Below are positions 58,346-64,000 of a stretch of DNA of 64,000 bases, piece by piece (position 1 is the stretch's first letter; each line of letters starts with the position of its first letter). The DNA is taken from NCBI GenBank assembly GCA_022410635.1, contig JAJVDF010000135.1:436734-500733 (forward strand), written 5' to 3'. This stretch comes from Tretioscincus oriximinensis. Its lineage: Eukaryota; Chordata; Lepidosauria; Squamata; Gymnophthalmidae. Below the pieces are notes generated by a model. That model was not told the DNA's origin. It did no database searches and saw only the letters and a list, made by a program, of their open reading frames with translations. The position numbers and the translations under genes were made by a program.

Positions 58346-60429
58346 GGAGACATATGGAGACACTCTGGACATGGAGACTTCCCAATTGCATTGGAGAAGC
58401 ATCCAGATAAGGCTTCCTTTAACACAGAGTTATGGCTGGCACAGCTGGGATTGGCAGAGCAGAGGATGTGGTGGCTAAAATGTAACTGTTGTAGGAGACA
58501 GTCTTAAAAGTATTAAACTTTAATTGACCAGGCAAATAGATAATCATTCCAAATAGATGTAGAAAAGAATCTCCTTCCAAACCTTTCTATACTTGAATGC
58601 TATTGACCACATAGGCAGAAGATTCTTTGAATCCAGACATCCTCATTCAGTTCAGGGTGTGAATTTAATGTTTTTAAAGAAAATTCACTTCTCTGAATTT
58701 TAAAAAGGTGGACAGTACTTCATCAATCATGAACTGTACTACAATGGCTTGAGAATACACCATGCTCTCAGATAATCCAAGTTTTTGCCCCTACTATATA
58801 GAACTCGATAAAGAGAAAATGATTATATTTTTCAGCACTGGATGATACAGAAGGGGGAAGGCCCTGAAAATCAGGCTGCCCAATTCCCTTCTGCATNGTT
58901 CTAAGATGAATTTATATTCAGTCAGTGAACAGAGTATAAGTATTTCCTGGTTGTTACTTGTCATATGTTGCCCACCTGGGAAAAGAAGCAAAGCATGTCT
59001 TTCCCCATAACGCTGTCAAATAATACACAATAAGATGTTGAAGGGGCTGATCATGCTCCAAATCTCAGGGAAATGGAAAAACAGAGGTAACCACAGTGTA
59101 AAGAAAGGTGCTTGGCAGTGCATAAAAGCCTTTCTAGCTAAGCCAGGAATCTCTTGATTAGATGAAGACATCTAACAACAAGAAAATGCACGTGTCATCC
59201 AAACANCACATTTGCTTATGGTCCCCTTACATGTGGATTCTGCTTTATCAGAGCATCTGAGACTGACTTGGGACTGTCCATAGCACTCCCTATGTACACT
59301 ATAGACCCAGCACAAATGTCAAGATACACTCTTTGCTGAAGAATATATAAATGTGGCTCTTTGTTAACCTTTAGGACTTCAGAGCTCATCCTCATTAAGA
59401 GATATATGGTGGATTTCTGGAAACTTTGGACTCATTCTAAGAGTGTAAGACAAGTGGAGCTATTATCATTTTTCTCCAAATACCCTCATCTATCTTGCAG
59501 CATGTAGTTAGATTAGAACATAGAAACATTTAATGGTCTTTTTGAACAGTTTCATGTGTGGGTTATGGAGAGATCATGTTTCATCATNTTCTTGGAATAC
59601 CATGATGTAGTGACTGTACAGCCTACCAGCCTAGTGTACTTCTACACCATTTAAAAGTAATCTCAACATTAAGATAAAGGAACCTTTGTTCCATAATCTC
59701 AATGATAGATCATCTTGATACTAGCCACTATGCTCCATGCAGCACTCACTGTGTTCTTNGCCTGTATCAACACTACAGCAAGTNCCTGTGGTACAGATGT
59801 AGAATTTCCCATTTATTCAGACTGATCATTAGTAGAGTTCAAGCACTATAAATATAAATCTCAGTGGGATTCTGATTGGACACAGTTAAAAAAATACAAT
59901 GTCTTCCACATGAGAGTAGGGAATAATGAAGGGGTCATCACAGCTGAGTAGCTCCTGGTAAAGATTTGCAAGTTGTGGAGGTATTACTAATGTTGCAATA
60001 GGAGTAAGCTGAAGCTAAATTACTTAGATTGACACTGAATTAGTCATTGCAGTTCAACAGAATGCCTAGAGAACAGACTAACCTGTTCTTCTGGAGAAAT
60101 ATCAATTATTTTGAGTGGAAGATGTTGACAGGCTGCCCTCAAACTTTTGCTTGTAGTTAAAGCAAACCAAGGAAAATTTGTTAAATGGGTGCAGGGAGGA
60201 GGGTAGCTTTCCTCAGAGATTGATCTCATTCCTGCACTGCTTAAGATCCATATATGCTGCTGGGAGATGCCACTGAGAGCCTCATAAAGACAGTGCTATT
60301 GNTCTGAATCAATAGAAGTAGTTTAGGAGCTCAGTTGTTATTTGCGGTGAAACAGTAGTCTACATCTGCATGCAGATAAATCATTCTGCACAAGCTAGTA
60401 TACAAGTAATGTGCTAGGACACTGCCATC
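58346..60429. other. Unique sequence
   Basis: No gene, RNA or repeat recognised over 2 kb. Ambiguous bases occur at 58897, 59206, 59587, 59759 and 59784. Confidence 0.35.
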
Positions 60430-60437
60430 CACATGCT

Positions 60438-60973
60438 TAGGGTTGCCATACGCCCCGGGAATGCAGGACAATCCCGGTTTGGGGGACTAAAATATAAAAT
60501 GTAATGCTGCATCGGGGAATATAAAAATGCAGGATTTTAAAGGAAAAGGAGTCGTCAGAGCTGACGGTTGCAGCCCGGCAACGCTTTCCGGGGTCCTGGA
60601 AGNAACCTCGGAGCATGCCATAGCTGCTCCAATGCTGGAGGCAGGGTTTCACATCAGGCAAAGCACACCAACTCGCCTCCAGTAGAGCAAAAACGCCTGG
60701 GTTTGTGACTGTAGGACAGCTCTGTTCTCCTGTTACAAACCCAGGCGTTTTTGCTCTGCTGGAGGTGAGTTGGCGCGCTTTGCCTGATGCGAAACCCTGC
60801 CTCCAGCATTGAANCAGCTACACACGCACACAGACACTTGTGGTGAGACAGGCAAAAGAGAGGTTCTGCCTGTCTCACTACAAGTGTCCGTATGTGNGCG
60901 CGTGTTTGCATGCCTGTGCACCCCCCACCCCACTCCCATCCCGGTTTTNGGCTGCCAAAATATGGCAGCCCTA
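60438..60973. mobile_element. hAT-type foldback element with two hairpins
   Basis: The 536-base unit starts TAGGGTTGCCATA and ends with the near-complement TATGGCAGCCCTA. It is flanked by a perfect 8-base duplication 'cacatgct' (60430-60437 and 60974-60981), which places it in the hAT superfamily. Inside are two consecutive hairpins. One has arms of about 85 bases, roughly 60627-60715 and 60724-60812, sharing 'caaaaacgcctgggtttgt'. The other has arms of about 38 bases around 60818-60902, sharing 'gtgagacaggca'. It is GC- and CpG-rich relative to its flanks. No transposase is encoded. The frames seen on both strands are mirror images of the palindrome, not genes. Confidence 0.8.
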
Positions 60974-60981
60974 CACATGCT

Positions 60982-61807
60982 GATACTGCTCCAATCCCAA
61001 TCTGTGGATGGGAGACTTCTAGTACGCTTGCTGGTCTGCTATACAATCAGTNCAGATTTGTCCATTGTGTGCTTAAGTTCAGAATTAGAAATTGTTTAAC
61101 TGCTCATTGATTTTTTTCAGATACTTTAAATAGCTGAACAGCTTCAAAATAGGAATATTAAAAGAATGTGGTTCCAAACTAGTGCACATACATAAATTAC
61201 TATCCATTCCTGTTAAAATACTGGAGTTCAGTATTGACTTAAACCCTTTTCTCATATTATGGGATCTTTGGCTGCAGCATAAATCAAAACAAGTAAATAA
61301 AAACACAGACTAAATATTCTGATTTTTTTATGGAGGGGGTGGGGAGGGGGGAAAAGAATTTTTACGACAAGTGTTAAAAAGTATACCTGTGTTCATGCCC
61401 ACTATCTAGTATCTTGTGAATGTCCTGAAGCATCTGGGGGNGGGGGTGGGGGGTGGACTGTTTAAATCATTTGGAAGATCAATCTTCAGTTTGATTTTGG
61501 CAAATGAAGATTTTTCTGGATGTTCAATAATCATTCAGCACAATTAGTTTAGTTCTAATGAAGCTACATTTCCTTCTTAATCCACAGGAAATTGTTCAGT
61601 GAATTTCAACTCTATATTTTGGAATTCCCAATCAATCACAAGTGACGAAATNATTTTACTGTTTAAAACCATATAGAAGGCTCAGGCACTGAACTCCTTA
61701 CTGACTTCCTATCTAATTCCAGAGAATTGAATATATATACACACATGCACCCATGCACACACACACATGGTGTATACATACATATATACAGTATATATGT
61801 ATTCAAC
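60982..61807. other. Unique sequence with simple repeats
   Basis: G-rich runs at 61334-61355 and 61436-61456 and a mixed TA/CA microsatellite at 61728-61800. No gene. Confidence 0.5.
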
Positions 61808-61935
61808 TAGATAAATGAGTACCACAATGAACCTGGCGGGGGAGATAGAATAGATGTAAGCCTTTGGGCAAACTTTAACATTTTAAGCTGCTTTGAGTCC
61901 CTTAGGGTGAGAAGGGTAGAGTATAAAAACCAGAA
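61808..61935 (+). repeat. SINE remnant, copy 2
   Basis: 'tagataaatgagtaccacaa', 'gggggagatagaatagatgt' and 'aagctgctttgagtccctta' repeat the 3' half of the element at 37590-37870. The tRNA-like head is absent, replaced by the TA/CA microsatellite. Confidence 0.55.
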
Positions 61936-63477
61936 CCTTATTGTCCTNCTCCTGCTCCTCCTTCTATTACTACTATTGGAAAATGAGGGGCAAGGTTGCC
62001 TCTTTCATTCAACACATTTCAAATCTTCCAGNTTCCTTCTTTCCTTTTTCTTTCTCAATATATTTGGTCCATGTAAAATGTTTTTTAAAATACCAGTATC
62101 TTCTTCTGATAATTTTATGGCTTTTCTGATGGGATTGTTATGCTTAAGAGGTTCCTCAGAATGTAGACATGGTGAGCTGCAAAGCTAAAGAACCATCCAA
62201 ATCTGCAGAATTCTTCTCTCCTTCTGGAATTCAGAATTTTAAACTGAGAAAGAAGAAAATNTATATAGAACTTGGTGTCCTACTGACTTTACGCTAAAAT
62301 CTCATGAGAAAGTCACTTAATAGATAACTGAAGCCTGGGGAATTCAGTATGATGCCTTGCCCTAGAAAGCATCTGTTCTTACTTATGGAAGCCACTGCAG
62401 CATGGACAGAAATATCACAAGTGAAACAAAGATAAGAGTTAATGTCAGTTAGCATGATGATGATGTACTCCTAGGAATGATTCGTATTCTGCACTAATGC
62501 CTCAGATTATCCTAGATCCTTTGGAAGGATCCAATAGTCAGAATATAAAACCAATTATAAACATCTAAAGACTGTGTAATAATAATGATAATNTCTAAAG
62601 CAATCCATTCTCTATCCTTTAGAACTGTTACCAAGGCTGATCTCTCAAGGCATTTTCCATGTTTAATGTCATTCCAGGACAAAACATACTTTGNCTGCAT
62701 TGGATAAAGTGTTGCTTGGCATAATTGTAGACTGCAATATTGAGTCCTGGAACCAGCCCAGGCCTAACATACAAAACTATGGAGCAATGTTAATGGCACA
62801 TCCCTATGGTCTGGATACTTTGATGTCACATATTCATGGAGGATGCCTTTTTGGCAATGACTTGAAGGTCACCAAAATGGGAGATTGACATGAAACTCCG
62901 GAGGTTAAGAACAAAGGTTACCAGCTTTTGAGACTTTGATTTTGCCTCTAAGGTTTTTCAGAGCCAGTAATTGGAATTGGTATAAGATGGACCATTGAAT
63001 GTAGATGAAACTTTCTTGCTTCAGCAGCAACCTGCCAATGTGGATTGCTGTTCTGGAATACCACATTCTGCCCTGTTTCAGATTACTGGGCAGAGGAGCA
63101 ATGGAAGAATGGATTCAGGCAATAGTTGAGGAAAAGCCTATCATTATACAAAATAAGCAAATAACTGGTGTTAGAAATGCTGACCTCTGGAGTGTTCCAA
63201 TTTACTTCTAGATTGCAATCATAGGAAGATCATAATCGTGGAAAGTATTGATGCCCAAAACACCTTAAAGTTTAGTATTAGTAGAGCACATATTTTATAA
63301 AANGTAGAACATGAGAAATAAATACTACCATATATGCCTTTTTCTTATTGTTTCTTCACATATCTGTCATACAGAGATTTGTCAGTATGTTAAGAAATTC
63401 ATAAAAACATGAACAGTCCACTTCTTATTTTATTTGAGCACTACATCAATTTACTTACAGAACAGGTGGAGGTAGTA
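61936..63477. other. Unique sequence
   Basis: No exon with recognisable homology. Frames of 60-70 codons around 62691 and 63005 carry no motif. Confidence 0.35.
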
Positions 63478-63758
63478 GCTAGCAGCCTGGAAAGCTTTAA
63501 GACAGGATTAGACTAGTTCCTGAAAGCCAAGGATATAAACAACTTCTAGGATGGATGTCTTGATACTGCCTCCAAGATGGAGCAACAGGCGTTATTCCTG
63601 AAATGCCATTTGTAGGGCGTCGATAACAGTTGAAAATTTTGCCTTCTTCTGTTCCAGACTACCCAGGTACAATTGTTGGACCCCTGTGTGAGACAGAAGG
63701 NTGGACTGGATGGGCTCTGGCCTGATTCAGCAGGGCTCCCCTTATAGTCTTATGTTCA
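63478..63758 (+). mobile_element. CR1-group LINE 3' end
   Basis: Starts with a coding remnant 'LESFKTGLD-FLKAKD' (63485-63535), the last residues of CR1 ORF2. The UTR then runs 'gatggagcaacaggcgttat', 'ggatgggctctggcctgatt' and a single TTATGTTC tail. It links the UTR family of 30699-30888 and 35706-35900 to CR1 coding sequence. Confidence 0.75.
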
Positions 63759-64000
63759 CTAAAATGGTATTAATTTATTACAATTGAAGCATCTATTGAT
63801 ACTATTTGATATGACTCCCTATGAAGGCAAAGATTATTAGTAACTAATTACAGATGTTTTAACAGGAAAAAGGCTTGCACTTCATTTCTATTTTGGATCC
63901 TCCTTATGATCAGAAACAAGCAAATGTAGGTACCCAGTATTTGAGTGATTAGTGCAGCTTTAAAATTAAGAGTTATTTCCCATGACCATTCCTTATTAAT
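63759..64000. other. Unique sequence to window end
   Basis: AT-rich, with no feature recognised. Confidence 0.4.

Noticed and set aside
60654..61110. Overlapping frames on both strands
   Set aside because: They are mirror translations of the palindromes of the hAT foldback element.
62691..63211. Frames of 60-70 codons as a processed pseudogene
   Set aside because: No poly-A tract, no target duplication and no recognisable protein.

Overview
The window is AT-rich, repeat-laden vertebrate nuclear DNA, most likely from a squamate reptile (lizard, gecko or snake). The call rests on the repeat community: CR1 LINEs with octamer 3' tails, L2-type LINEs whose 3' end reads like 'cctgagacctttgggtata' followed by (AAAT)n, a Neptune-like Penelope element, tRNA-derived SINE remnants, hAT-type foldback elements, and Tc1/mariner relics. 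This combination fits squamates much better than birds or mammals. No host protein-coding exon, tRNA, rRNA or other cellular RNA gene could be supported. Every reading frame with recognisable homology belongs to a transposable element, and all are broken. The window therefore reads as intergenic or deep-intronic sequence.

Layout. 0-16 kb is mostly unique AT-rich sequence with an old L2-type tail, a decayed Penelope fragment, and a young 208-bp inverted Penelope terminal-repeat insertion with a perfect 13-bp target duplication (7.0 kb). 16.4-16.9 kb holds an isolated GC-rich block flanked by 93-bp direct repeats. 18.7-19.7 kb has a SINE remnant followed by a Penelope mini-element that lacks its reverse transcriptase. 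20.8-21.0 kb is a CR1 tip next to a small inverted-repeat element. 24.8-26.3 kb is a minus-strand CR1 into which two copies of one palindromic hAT-type MITE have jumped. 26.7-27.1 kb is the first copy of a 420-bp inverted-repeat element whose partner lies at 52.5-52.9 kb. 30.7-32.9 kb has two plus-strand CR1 pieces, one itself split by an L2-type tail. 34.5 kb has a 132-bp hairpin MITE, 39.5 kb a mariner relic, 41.7-42.3 kb an unresolved LTR-like GC-rich unit, 44.3 kb a Tigger/pogo-like MITE, and 46.4-46.9 kb a solo LTR. 49.2 kb has a third copy of the palindromic MITE, 50.6-52.2 kb a nearly full-length but inactive Tc1-family transposon, 53.8-56.5 kb three L2 copies in the same orientation, and 60.4-61.0 kb a hAT foldback element made of two hairpins inside an 8-bp target duplication.

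The repeats relate to each other in layers: L2-type tails and MITEs lie inside CR1, so the CR1 copies are older. The Penelope inverted insertion (perfect 71-bp arms) looks like one of the youngest events. Between repeats there are stretches whose composition resembles conserved non-coding elements of vertebrate gene deserts (for example near 16.1, 28.0, 28.9 and 49.8 kb), but this needs an alignment. Single ambiguous bases are rare before 35.5 kb and frequent after it, so frameshifts in the right half may partly be sequence error. I found no CRISPR, operon, prokaryotic feature or clearly new biological system. The most unusual structures are the Penelope derivatives with a hammerhead-like fold, the double-hairpin hAT element and the GC-rich direct-repeat block.
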